Shown here piece by piece: positions 34,039-42,558 of a stretch of DNA of 64,000 nt. The notes under the pieces are model-generated. The model was not told where the DNA came from. It searched no databases and saw only the letters and a list, made by a program, of their open reading frames with translations. Both the position numbers and the translations under genes were made by a program. How positions within the stretch are numbered: position 1 is the stretch's first letter; the number at the start of each line of letters is the position of its first letter. Source of the DNA: Paraburkholderia hayleyella (GTDB taxonomy: Bacteria > Pseudomonadota > Gammaproteobacteria > Burkholderiales > Burkholderiaceae); the NCBI RefSeq assembly GCF_009455685.1, contig NZ_QPES01000001.1:2914001-2978000 (forward strand), in the 5' to 3' direction.

Positions 34039-37000
34039 ATGCCCGAGCGAACCCCCTCTGCCGACCCGCCTCCCGTCCAGAACAAGCGGCGCGCAAACCA
34101 GGGCGAGCATGTGGTGCTACGCCATACGCTACGGGTCGTGCTGGGCTTCGCGGTATTGCTCTATTTCATTGCCGGCGGGCTGTTCCTGGGGCTGCGCTAT
34201 GCCGTCCTGCCCTATATTGATACGCTGCGTCCGCGCATCGAAGCCGCCGTCTCTGGCAAGCTCCACGCCCAGGTCTCCATTGGCCGGCTCGCGCCGCGCT
34301 GGAGCGGCTTCCAGCCGGGCATCGACATCACCCAACTGACAATCCGCGATGCCCGCGGCGAAATCGCGCTGCGCGTGCCGCACGCCAGCGCCGCGCTGTC
34401 ATGGTCCTCGTTTTGGCACATGACGCCACGACTCTCCAGCCTGATCGTCGAGCAGCCGGATATGCTGATCTCACGGGCTGGCGATGGCGCGCTCACGGTA
34501 GCAGGCATCCCCATCGCCAGCGCCCATACCGGCAACGACACCTTAACGACCTGGCTGCTGCAGCAACAGGCCATTGTGCTGCGCGGCGGTACGCTGCGCT
34601 GGCGCGATGCCCTCCACCCGGCCCCCGAACTCGCGCTGCAAAACATCCGCCTCGCCATCCTGAATGACGGCACAGAGCACCGGCTGGCGCTTCAGGCCCC
34701 TGCCGATGGCACGTTACTGCATGGCCCGCTCGACTTTCGCACGCGCTTTCACCACACGCGCCTCGCGGCGACAGGCAAACCCGGCAACTGGCGCGGTGAA
34801 TCCTATGTCGCCACGGGCCCCGTCGATCTGAGAGCCCTGGCACAGCGCGTCAAAATTCCCATCGCCATTTTCGCTGGGCGCATCGACAACACCATCTGGT
34901 TCGACTTCGCCGACGGCCGTATCACCGCTGCCAGCGGCAAGCTGAGCGGCGCCGACATCGCGTTGCGCGTGCGCCCCACCCAGCCGCGCCTGAGCGTGCC
35001 CGCCGCGCGCTTTGGCTGGAGTCTTTACGCCCAGCCGCATGATTACACCTTGCAACTGCGCCATCTGCGCGCTGAACTCGGCCAGCCGCCGCTAGAGGAT
35101 GGCACCCCGCTCACCCGCACCCTGGCGCTGACGACCTTCACCGGCCGCTATCGCGCCGCCACGGAGCAGCACGGTCTGTTGCTGAGCGCTACGGGGGACC
35201 GCGTCGATCTCGGCATCCTCGCTGAATTCAGCCGCGCACTGCCGCTGCCGCAGCACTTGCTGAGCCAGCTCGTGCGTTTCGATCCGCGTGGGCTGGTCGC
35301 CCATTACACGATGTCGGCCGAGCGCGAGCGTCCCGAATCCAGCCAGGCTGCCCGCGAACCGCACCCTGGTGATATCGAACCCCTCCTCCATTACCGGCTC
35401 AAAGCCGACCTGCAAGGCATTAGCTTCTCCGCCCAGGAGCCACCGCCCGGGCTTACCGCGCTCAATCACCCGCGCGCCGGGCTGCCGGGTTTTGAAAACC
35501 TCTGGGGCATCATCGACGCCGATGAAACCGGCGGCACGCTCAAGCTCGATACCGCCAATGTAGCCGTCACGCTACCAGGGCTCTTCGATGACCCACGCCT
35601 GAAATTCGACCGCATGCACGGCCATGGCAGCTGGCGCATCGAAGCCCACGATACAGGCTCACCCGGCAATGCGTTCACGGTCAACGTGCCGAGCTTCAGC
35701 GTGGCCAACGCCGACACGGCCGCAACCCTGAGTGCGAACTATCGCAACCCCGGCCACGGACGAGGCACGCTCGATTTGCAGGCCCATTTCGAGCGCATCC
35801 GTGTGGCGAGCATTGCGCGTTATTTGCCGACGAGCATCAGCGAACACCTGCGCCAGCATCTCGGGCATGGGTTGCTAGCAGGCACCTCGCAGGGCGCGAC
35901 CATCGAAGTGCACGGCAATCTGGACAAATTCCCGTATTCGCACGACCCCCATGCAGGCATCTTTCAGATCGTCGCGCCATTTCGCGGAGGCAAGTTCGAT
36001 CCGTCGCCCTATCCGCTCCATAAAACAAAAGACGGCACGCCGAATGTGTGGCCCGCGCTCGAGGGGATCGACGGCACCTTTACGCTAAAGCAAAACCTGC
36101 TGCAGCTCGATGTCGAACAGGCCCACTACAAACGCGTCGCCCTCAGGCAGGTCAAGGGCAAAATCGACGATCTCGGATCGCTGACGTCGAACTTCATCGT
36201 CACGGGTGAGGCACTGGGCCCGCTCGCGGACATGCTCGACTATGTCGACCAGAGCGCGCTGGGAGGCATGACAAAACACCTCGCCGGCAAGCTGCGCGCC
36301 GACGGTCCAGCCCTGCTGGCGCTCAAGCTCAGTTTGCCGCGCACCCCCAACCCGCAACTCGGGGTAAAAGGCTCGCTGGCGTTTCAGCACAACCAGCTGG
36401 CGTTGCAGGGCGTGCCGCCCCTGTCGCAACTAGTGGGCACACTCCATTTCACCCAGCACAGCGCGCAAGCCGAACGGCTCGCGGGCCGCTTCATGGGCGG
36501 CAACGTGCACGCCAGCGGCCAGTTACAGGAAAACGGCGCCTACGCGCTCGATATCTCGGGACAAGTGGCGCTTGACGCCATGCGCCACCTCGATCTGTAC
36601 CGCCCCGCCCGCCAGTTGCTCAAACACATGAGCGGTAACGCGCCGTACCGCGTTCGCATCAGCGGAGCCCATGGCGCTTTGCCCACGGTGAACGCCCATT
36701 CTGATCTCACCGGCCTCGGACTCGATTTTCCCGCGCCCTTCAACAAGCCGCCCGGCACGCCCATGCCGCTGCGCTTCACCTTCCAGCCCGCCACCGCGGA
36801 CAACGATACGCGCCTCCATCGTGCCGATCTCACCTTTGGCCCGCTCGCCGCCTCCTATCTGCTGCGCCGCACCGCCCAGCAGCCGCTCGCGGTCGTCAGT
36901 GGCGCGCTGGGGCTCAACCGGCCCGCCGAGTTGCCCGCCACCGGCGTGAAGGCCGCCGCCGATATCGACACCTTCAACGCCGATGCCTGGCGCGCCCTGG

Positions 37001-38283
37001 CCGCCGAACTTCGTCCGGCGGCTCATCCGGCTCACCGCGCTGCGACGGCAACGACAACAACAACGACAACCACTGCGGCCTCGTCCCCATCCACGCTGAA
37101 CCTGAGCCACGACACGCTCGCGCCCTTTTTGCCCAATCAGTTCGCGGTGCACATCGGCACGCTGACGCTGCTCAAGCGCCATTGGGAAAGCGTGGTGGTG
37201 GGCGCATCCCATTTCGACAACAAATGGCAAGCCAATATCGCCTCAAACCAGGTATCGGGCCACGTCGCCTGGCTGCCTGACGCGAGCCGGCACTCACCCG
37301 GCAAACTCCAGGCACGCCTCGCCCGGGTCGTGATTCCCTCCGCCAGCGAAAACGACCTGTTAGGCCAGGCGATCACCGCATCGGCGCAAAACATGCCGTC
37401 GATTGATCTGGTGGTCAACGAACTCATCGTGCGGGAGCGCCCGGTTGGACAGTTACGGGTGGATGCGCACAATGCCGAAGAAGAGGGCGTGCCCATCTGG
37501 CGTCTGGATTCGCTCGAAATCCTCAACCCGGCGGCCCGTCTAAGTGCGACGGGCAACTGGCGCACTGTCCGCCGCTTCGGCACGCAAATCGACGAGGACA
37601 CACCGCGGCGCTCGGTGTTCGATTTCAAGCTCGAGATCAAGGATGCGGGCTCGCTGCTGAACCAGGCGGGGCTGCCCGACGTCATCAAGGCGGGAGAGGG
37701 CTCGCTGTCGGGCAAGGTCGGCTGGCGCGGCGAACCCACCGCCATCGACTATCCCTCGCTCAGTGGCAGCCTGGCGCTCGATTTGCGTCACGGCGAAATT
37801 CTCAAGGTCGATCCCGGCGTGGCAAAGCTGCTCGGCGTGCTAAGCCTGCAAAGCCTCGCGCGCTTTATCAGCACCCGCAGTTTCCGTGATGTGATCGGTG
37901 AGGGTTTGCCCTTCGAGCACTTCTCGGGCACTAGCACGATTCGCAATGGCGTCGGCCGCACCACTGATTTTGAAATGGTGACCGCACCGGCTCACGCGGA
38001 CCTGCGGGGGTCGGTCGATCTGGCTCACGAAACCCAGGATCTGCAGGTGCATATCGTGCCCACCATTAGCGCGGGCGCGGCCGTGATTGCCGCCACCGTG
38101 ATCAATCCGCTGCTTGGTCTCGGCGTCCTGGTCGCCGATCTGGCGCTGACACGCTCGATTTCGGTGGCGTTCGCCCAAAACTACGCCATTACCGGCTCGT
38201 GGTCGAAGCCGCATATCGAGCGAGTCCACAACGATCACGGTAAGATGAACCCCGTTCCGGCTGCTACGGTTGAGACGCATTAA
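34039..38283 (+). CDS. yhdP: YhdP-family AsmA-like envelope protein
   Basis: 1414 residues from the ATG at 34039; an earlier in-frame start lacks similarity. After a cytoplasmic stretch there is one transmembrane segment (LRVVLGFAVLLYFIAGGLFLGL, about residues 30-52), then a very long periplasmic beta-groove region of the DUF3971/AsmA type ending with GLGVLVADLALTRSISVAF and VTGSWSKP-like ITGSWSKPHIERV. In E. coli YhdP, with TamB and YdbH, is thought to bridge inner and outer membranes and move phospholipids outward. A poly-Thr linker (eight Thr in a row, near residue 1005) is encoded by an ACA/ACG repeat. It is transcribed divergently from glnE and followed 92 bases later by the amidase gene. 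Confidence 0.9.
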   Translation: MPERTPSADPPPVQNKRRANQGEHVVLRHTLRVVLGFAVLLYFIAGGLFLGLRYAVLPYIDTLRPRIEAAVSGKLHAQVSIGRLAPRWSGFQPGIDITQLTIRDARGEIALRVPHASAALSWSSFWHMTPRLSSLIVEQPDMLISRAGDGALTVAGIPIASAHTGNDTLTTWLLQQQAIVLRGGTLRWRDALHPAPELALQNIRLAILNDGTEHRLALQAPADGTLLHGPLDFRTRFHHTRLAATGKPGNWRGESYVATGPVDLRALAQRVKIPIAIFAGRIDNTIWFDFADGRITAASGKLSGADIALRVRPTQPRLSVPAARFGWSLYAQPHDYTLQLRHLRAELGQPPLEDGTPLTRTLALTTFTGRYRAATEQHGLLLSATGDRVDLGILAEFSRALPLPQHLLSQLVRFDPRGLVAHYTMSAERERPESSQAAREPHPGDIEPLLHYRLKADLQGISFSAQEPPPGLTALNHPRAGLPGFENLWGIIDADETGGTLKLDTANVAVTLPGLFDDPRLKFDRMHGHGSWRIEAHDTGSPGNAFTVNVPSFSVANADTAATLSANYRNPGHGRGTLDLQAHFERIRVASIARYLPTSISEHLRQHLGHGLLAGTSQGATIEVHGNLDKFPYSHDPHAGIFQIVAPFRGGKFDPSPYPLHKTKDGTPNVWPALEGIDGTFTLKQNLLQLDVEQAHYKRVALRQVKGKIDDLGSLTSNFIVTGEALGPLADMLDYVDQSALGGMTKHLAGKLRADGPALLALKLSLPRTPNPQLGVKGSLAFQHNQLALQGVPPLSQLVGTLHFTQHSAQAERLAGRFMGGNVHASGQLQENGAYALDISGQVALDAMRHLDLYRPARQLLKHMSGNAPYRVRISGAHGALPTVNAHSDLTGLGLDFPAPFNKPPGTPMPLRFTFQPATADNDTRLHRADLTFGPLAASYLLRRTAQQPLAVVSGALGLNRPAELPATGVKAAADIDTFNADAWRALAAELRPAAHPAHRAATATTTTTTTTAASSPSTLNLSHDTLAPFLPNQFAVHIGTLTLLKRHWESVVVGASHFDNKWQANIASNQVSGHVAWLPDASRHSPGKLQARLARVVIPSASENDLLGQAITASAQNMPSIDLVVNELIVRERPVGQLRVDAHNAEEEGVPIWRLDSLEILNPAARLSATGNWRTVRRFGTQIDEDTPRRSVFDFKLEIKDAGSLLNQAGLPDVIKAGEGSLSGKVGWRGEPTAIDYPSLSGSLALDLRHGEILKVDPGVAKLLGVLSLQSLARFISTRSFRDVIGEGLPFEHFSGTSTIRNGVGRTTDFEMVTAPAHADLRGSVDLAHETQDLQVHIVPTISAGAAVIAATVINPLLGLGVLVADLALTRSISVAFAQNYAITGSWSKPHIERVHNDHGKMNPVPAATVETH

Positions 38284-38375
38284 GGGGCGCATCGCGCGGC
38301 ACGAACAGGCACCCCTCCAGGCACCCCGCAGGCAGCCACCTCACACGCTCCCGCCCCGAGTCTTGCGAAACCTCC

Positions 38376-39242
38376 ATGAGCGATCCACGCGCAACCCCTC
38401 CTTCGTCCGCCTCATTGGCTTCCCCGGCAGCCGTCCAAACGGTCTGGCGCATTGCCGCATTGCAAATGGTGAGCACGCCCGACGTCGAACGCAATCTGGC
38501 CGATGCCGAACGCCTGATCGCCGAAGCGGCGGCCTCCGGCGCGCAACTGGTGCTGCTGCCTGAATATTTCTGCTTCATGGGCCAGCACGAAACCGACAAG
38601 TTCACGCTGCGCGAAACCTGGCGCGAGGGCCCGATCCAGCGCTTTCTTGCTGAAGCAGCCCGGCGCTACAAGGTGTGGCTGATCGGTGGCACCCTGCCGC
38701 TTTGCGCGTCTGATGTTATGCACGTACTTAACAGCACGCTGGTATTCGACCCTCAGGGCAATGAAGCCGCTCGCTACGACAAGATTCACCTTTTCAGCTT
38801 CGAAAAAGGCGAAGAATCCTTCGATGAAGCCCGCACCATTGCGCCTGGCCACGACGTCCGTACTTTCGACGCGCCTTTCGGCCGCGTCGGCCTGTCGGTC
38901 TGCTACGATCTGCGCTTTCCCGAACTGTACCGGCGCATGGGCGACTGTGCGCTGATCGTGGTGCCTGCGGCGTTCACGCATACCACTGGCCGCGCGCACT
39001 GGGAAATCCTGCTGCGTGCCCGGGCTATCGAAAACCAGTGCTATGTACTGGCGGCAGCGCAAGGTGGAAAACACGACAATGGCCGCCGCACCTGGGGCCA
39101 CAGCATGCTGGTGGACCCATGGGGCGAGATTCTCGCGCTCCAGGACGAAGGCCCGGGCGTCGTCTGTGGCGAGCTTGACCTCGCGCGCCAGGACGAAGTC
39201 CGCGAAAGCCTGCCCGCATGGCGCCACCGGGTGCTAACCTGA
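38376..39242 (+). CDS. Carbon-nitrogen hydrolase (Nit-type, deaminated glutathione amidase-like)
   Basis: 288 residues. The nitrilase-fold triad is visible: Glu in VLLPEYFCFMG, Lys in RYDKIHLFSFE, and Cys in VGLSVCYDLRFPELYR, with a later VVPAAFTHTTGRAHWEILLRARAIENQ block. The sequence order fits the Nit1/YbeM branch, which hydrolyses deaminated glutathione, a side product of transaminases. The exact substrate is inferred. It lies between yhdP and tldD, all in one direction, as in many Burkholderiaceae. The N-terminal Ala/Ser-rich 20 residues are a nonconserved extension. Confidence 0.87.
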   Translation: MSDPRATPPSSASLASPAAVQTVWRIAALQMVSTPDVERNLADAERLIAEAAASGAQLVLLPEYFCFMGQHETDKFTLRETWREGPIQRFLAEAARRYKVWLIGGTLPLCASDVMHVLNSTLVFDPQGNEAARYDKIHLFSFEKGEESFDEARTIAPGHDVRTFDAPFGRVGLSVCYDLRFPELYRRMGDCALIVVPAAFTHTTGRAHWEILLRARAIENQCYVLAAAQGGKHDNGRRTWGHSMLVDPWGEILALQDEGPGVVCGELDLARQDEVRESLPAWRHRVLT

Positions 39243-39348
39243 GCCGCTTACAGCCATCGGGTTACATTCATTCCCAACATTGAAAGCCGGATGCGCCGCA
39301 CCCACATCCTCTTCTGAATCGACTCCACACATTCCACACATACTTCGC

Positions 39349-40815
39349 ATGAACCTCATCGAACCCGGCCTCCAAAATCTCGCCACCGCCAAGGACGTGC
39401 TGCTCACGCCCTATGGTCTCGACGAAGCACTGCTCCTGCGCACGCTCGCCGACATCTTCACGCACCGGGTCGATTACGCGGACCTGTACTTTCAGGCCAC
39501 CCGCAGCGAAGCCTGGAGCCTGGAAGAAGGCATCGTCAAATCAGGCAGCTTCAGCATCGACCAGGGCGTAGGGGTGCGCGCCGTCTCGGGTGACCGGACG
39601 GCCTTTGCCTATTCGGACGATCTGTCGCCTGAAGCGATCCACCAGGCGGCGCTCGCCACCCGCTCGATTGCCCAGGCGGGCGGTGGCAGACACAAGGTGA
39701 AAGTCGCGTCGGCGCTTAAAGGGATTGCCGGACGCGAGCTGTATTTGCCCTCGGACCCGCTGCATTCGCTCGATGCCACCGCCAAGGTCAAGCTGCTTGA
39801 GCGTATCGAACAGATGGCGCGCGGCCGCGACCCACGTATTACGCAGGTGATGGCAGGTCTCGCGGGCGAATACGACGTGGTGCTGGTAGCGCGTAGCGAT
39901 GGCGCGCTTGCGGCCGATATCCGGCCGCTGGTGCGCGTCTCGGTCACAGTGATCGCCGAGCACAATGGCCGCCGTGAAATCGGCAGCGGCGGTGGCGGCG
40001 GGCGTTTCGACTATGGCTATTTCACCGATACCGTGCTGTCACGCTACGTCGACGATGCGGTGCATGCCGCGCTGGTCAATCTCGAGGCCCGTCCCGCGCC
40101 AGCCGGTGCAATGACGGTCGTGCTGGGCCCGGGCTGGCCTGGCGTGCTGCTGCACGAAGCGATCGGCCACGGTCTCGAGGGTGACTTCAATCGCAAAGGG
40201 TCATCGGCCTTTGCCGGGCAACTTGGCGAACGCGTAGCAGCCAAAGGTGTCACGGTCGTGGATGACGGCACACTGCCAAACCGGCGCGGCTCGCTCAATA
40301 TCGACGATGAGGGCAATCCAACGCAATGCACCACGTTGATCGAAGACGGCATTCTGAAGGGTTACATGCAGGACACGCTCAACGCCCGGCTGATGAAAAT
40401 GCCCGTCACCGGCAACGCGCGCCGCGAATCCTATGCCGCACTGCCCATGCCACGCATGACCAACACGTACATGCTCAACGGCGATAAAGACCCCCGTGAA
40501 ATCCTCGCTTCCGTCAAAAACGGCTTGTATGCGGTGAATTTCGGTGGCGGTCAGGTCGACATCACCAACGGCAAGTTCGTGTTCTCGGCGTCCGAGGCTT
40601 ACATGATCGAAAACGGCCAGATCACCTACCCGGTCAAAGGCGCCACATTGATCGGCAGCGGGCCTGAATCGCTCAAGTACGTCAGCATGATTGGCAACGA
40701 CATGGCGCTCGATAGCGGCGTCGGGGTATGCGGCAAAGAAGGTCAGAGCGTGCCTGTCGGAGTCGGCCAGCCCACCTTGCGCATCGACAAAATGACGGTC
40801 GGCGGCACCGTCTGA
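39349..40815 (+). CDS. tldD: Metalloprotease TldD
   Basis: 488 residues from the ATG at 39349 (MNLIEPGLQNL). The metal-binding motif HEAIGHGLEGD (HExxxH) is in the middle of the protein, preceded by LGPGWPGVLL and followed by DDEGNPTQCTTLIEDGILKGYMQD and YALPMPRMTNTYM-type ALPMPRMTNTYML. TldD acts with TldE/PmbA as a protease on unfolded peptides, including microcin B17 precursor and CcdA antitoxin. Its partner gene is not in this window. The gene is followed by a structured intergenic region, the aroG control region. Confidence 0.96.
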   Translation: MNLIEPGLQNLATAKDVLLTPYGLDEALLLRTLADIFTHRVDYADLYFQATRSEAWSLEEGIVKSGSFSIDQGVGVRAVSGDRTAFAYSDDLSPEAIHQAALATRSIAQAGGGRHKVKVASALKGIAGRELYLPSDPLHSLDATAKVKLLERIEQMARGRDPRITQVMAGLAGEYDVVLVARSDGALAADIRPLVRVSVTVIAEHNGRREIGSGGGGGRFDYGYFTDTVLSRYVDDAVHAALVNLEARPAPAGAMTVVLGPGWPGVLLHEAIGHGLEGDFNRKGSSAFAGQLGERVAAKGVTVVDDGTLPNRRGSLNIDDEGNPTQCTTLIEDGILKGYMQDTLNARLMKMPVTGNARRESYAALPMPRMTNTYMLNGDKDPREILASVKNGLYAVNFGGGQVDITNGKFVFSASEAYMIENGQITYPVKGATLIGSGPESLKYVSMIGNDMALDSGVGVCGKEGQSVPVGVGQPTLRIDKMTVGGTV

Positions 40816-40857
40816 ACCCTGCCATTTTGCGTATTTTCAGCTAGAAAATAATAATTT

Positions 40858-40909
40858 ATGCGGATATTCCGCATATTTATGGGAGCAGGCTTGCACAACA
40901 AGCCTGCTC
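40858..40909. repeat. Two palindromes ahead of the aroG leader
   Basis: ATGCGGA-TAT-TCCGCAT (40858-40874) is followed by an 11-bp perfect inverted repeat GAGCAGGCTTG (40883-40893) with CAAGCCTGCTC (40899-40909). The second one overlaps the proposed -35 box at 40891. It may end tldD transcription (no T tract follows), or be an operator for the aroG leader promoter, or both. Confidence 0.45.
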
Positions 40910-40919
40910 AGGTTATAAA
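40891..40919 (+). promoter_or_regulatory. Proposed promoter of the aroG leader transcript
   Basis: TTGCAC (40891-40896) and TATAAA (40914-40919) are separated by 17 bases, and an AT-rich stretch lies upstream at 40844-40860. Transcription would begin near 40926, about 40 bases before the leader ORF. The -35 match is weak beyond TTG. Confidence 0.45.
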
Positions 40920-40965
40920 GCCAGCTAGCTTTTTTTACTCACTGCTCCGTCTTTTACCCGCCATC

Positions 40966-41034
40966 ATGTCCGCCAAGTTTTATTTTTATTTTTTCTGGCA
41001 CCTCTTGCCGCTGGCGGATCGAGAGGGGTGTTAG
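40966..41034 (+). CDS. aroG leader peptide, aromatic amino acid sensing
   Basis: A 22-codon ORF whose residues 5-11 are Phe-Tyr-Phe-Tyr-Phe-Phe-Trp, encoded by 40978-40998, ending with TAG at 41032. Seven successive aromatic codons just upstream of an intrinsic terminator and the DAHP synthase gene match the logic of the pheA and trp leaders. A ribosome delayed by lack of charged Phe, Tyr or Trp tRNA would leave segment 2 free to pair with segment 3. No good Shine-Dalgarno precedes the ATG, which is the main weakness. The peptide itself probably has no function beyond being translated. I know of no description of this leader, but cannot search. Confidence 0.72.
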   Translation: MSAKFYFYFFWHLLPLADREGC

Positions 41035-41093
41035 CACGTATCAGACACCTCATATTCCCGAAAAACCGCCAGCGATGTCTGGCGGTTTTTTTT
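40969..41093 (+). promoter_or_regulatory. Transcription attenuator of aroG with four alternative pairing segments
   Basis: Segment 1, TCCGCCA (40969-40975), lies in the first leader codons. Segment 2, CGCTGGCGGA (41009-41018), can pair with segment 1 through TGGCGGA. It can instead pair with segment 3, CCGCCAGCG (41066-41074), over nine bases, forming an antiterminator. Segment 3 otherwise pairs with segment 4 (CTGGCGG and adjoining T bases, 41079-41089), giving an 11-bp stem followed by T8. A pause-type hairpin, GGGGTGT (41025-41031) with ACACCTC (41045-41051), lies between. A ribosome stalled on the aromatic codons covers segment 1 and frees 2 for 3, so aroG is read; one that reaches the stop codon at 41034 covers segment 2, so termination follows. 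Confidence 0.72.
41062..41093 (+). terminator. Intrinsic terminator of the aroG leader
   Basis: AAAACCGCCAG (41062-41072) pairs with CTGGCGGTTTT (41079-41089) around a six-base loop, and eight T residues run from 41086 to 41093. It lies 105 bases before the aroG ATG with no gene ending just upstream except the leader ORF. Confidence 0.9.
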
Positions 41094-41197
41094 CGTCCAA
41101 CCGCTTTCCGACTCACCGTGATTTGAATGGTATCTGCTTGAGCCCTGCTGCTGTCCGAGCCCGAGCGAACCGCGCAACCTCTCTCCAGGAGAACACC

Positions 41198-42271
41198 ATG
41201 CCCCCGCATAACACCGACGATGTCCGTATTCGAGAACTCAAAGAACTCACGCCGCCGGCCCATCTGATCCGCGAATTCGCCTGCAACGAGGCCATCTCGA
41301 ACCTGATTTTCCATTCACGTGAAGCAATGCATCGTATCTTGCACGGCATGGAAGACCGGTTGATCGTCATCATTGGACCCTGCTCGATTCACGATACCAA
41401 AGCGGCGCTCGAATACGCCAGGCGGCTCGTCGAACAGCGCAAGCGCTTCGCGGGCGAGTTAGAGATCGTGATGCGGGTGTATTTCGAAAAACCGCGCACA
41501 ACAGTAGGCTGGAAAGGCCTGATTAACGACCCCCATCTCGATAACAGCTTCAAGATCAACGACGGGCTGCGCATCGCACGCGAGTTGCTGCTGCGCATCA
41601 ACGAACTGGGCCTGCCCGCGGGCACCGAATATCTCGACATGATCAGCCCGCAATACATCGCTGATCTGGTTTCATGGGGTGCCATTGGTGCGCGCACCAC
41701 CGAATCGCAAGTCCACCGTGAGCTGGCTTCAGGGCTTTCGTGCCCCGTTGGCTTCAAGAACGGAACCGACGGCAACGTAAAAATTGCCATTGATGCCATC
41801 AAGGCCGCATCACAGCCACACCATTTTCTTTCCGTGACGAAGGGTGGACATTCGGCCATCGTTTCAACAGCAGGCAATGAAGACTGCCATATCATCCTGC
41901 GCGGCGGCAAAACACCGAATTACGATGCCGAGAGCGTGGCTTCTGCTTGCGCGGACATCAGCAAGGCCGGTCTCGCCGCGCGTCTGATGGTCGATGCCAG
42001 CCACGCCAACAGTTCAAAAAAACACCAGAACCAGATTCCGGTTTGCGCGGATCTTGGCCGCCAGATCGCAGCCGGCGACACACGGATCATCGGCGTCATG
42101 ATCGAATCCCATCTGATCGAAGGCCGCCAGGATCTGCAGGAAGGCAGCCCGCTCACCTATGGCCAAAGCATTACCGATGCCTGTATTGCCTGGGACGAAA
42201 GCGTCAAGGTTCTGGAAGACCTGGCGCAAGCAGTCAAAGCCCGGCGCCTCGGCGCTGCCGGCGGTAACTAA
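41198..42271 (+). CDS. aroG: 3-deoxy-7-phosphoheptulonate (DAHP) synthase, AroG/F/H type
   Basis: 357 residues with CCAGGAG six bases before the ATG. Class I-alpha DAHP synthase signatures are RLIVIIGPCSIHD, VMRVYFEKPRTTVGWKGLINDP, GFKNGTDG, TKGGHSAIV and VDASHANSSKKH. The enzyme condenses phosphoenolpyruvate with erythrose 4-phosphate, the entry to the shikimate pathway for Phe, Tyr and Trp. The isozyme sensitivity (Phe, Tyr or Trp) cannot be read with confidence. Its upstream region carries an attenuator with Phe, Tyr and Trp codons, so expression probably follows supply of all three. Two large hairpins follow the gene. Confidence 0.95.
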   Translation: MPPHNTDDVRIRELKELTPPAHLIREFACNEAISNLIFHSREAMHRILHGMEDRLIVIIGPCSIHDTKAALEYARRLVEQRKRFAGELEIVMRVYFEKPRTTVGWKGLINDPHLDNSFKINDGLRIARELLLRINELGLPAGTEYLDMISPQYIADLVSWGAIGARTTESQVHRELASGLSCPVGFKNGTDGNVKIAIDAIKAASQPHHFLSVTKGGHSAIVSTAGNEDCHIILRGGKTPNYDAESVASACADISKAGLAARLMVDASHANSSKKHQNQIPVCADLGRQIAAGDTRIIGVMIESHLIEGRQDLQEGSPLTYGQSITDACIAWDESVKVLEDLAQAVKARRLGAAGGN

Positions 42272-42297
42272 GCGCCGCCGCCCTCTCCGCCCTGTAT

Positions 42298-42330
42298 TGC
42301 CGCGCTGCCTGAATCTCAGGCAGCGCGGCA
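42298..42330 (+). terminator. First of two large hairpins after aroG
   Basis: A perfect 15-bp stem (42298-42312 with 42316-42330) with a three-base loop lies 27 bases after the aroG stop. No T run follows. Confidence 0.5.
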
Positions 42331-42339
42331 TCGGCAAAA

Positions 42340-42384
42340 AAGCGCCCCCAATGCCGGACATCCGTTCCGGCATTGGGGGCGCTT
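42340..42384. terminator. Second large hairpin, 19-bp perfect stem
   Basis: Positions 42340-42358 pair with 42366-42384 without mismatch. The run of A before the left arm gives a T tract only when read on the minus strand. It probably shields aroG and the downstream toxin-antitoxin locus from read-through in both directions. Confidence 0.55.
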
Positions 42385-42509
42385 CACTTTTGCTGCGCCT
42401 GATTCATAGCCAGGCAGCCGAATAGCGCACTCCGCAAGCGCCCGGTACCTTGAGTGCATGACGCGCATCCCCGCTCACACCAGGATCGCTCAAGGCCGAA
42501 ACAGGAAGC

Positions 42510-42545
42510 TTGACCTTTTTCGATGAGACGTATACTATTTTATAC
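42510..42545 (+). promoter_or_regulatory. Promoter and operator of the higBA-like operon
   Basis: TTGACC (42510-42515) and TATACT (42531-42536) are 15 bases apart. An inverted repeat GTATA-N6-TATAC (42530-42545) covers the -10 box. Autorepression by the antitoxin at such a site is usual for type II modules, so this is the probable HigA-type operator. Confidence 0.55.
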
Positions 42546-42558
42546 ATGCGGAGTACTT

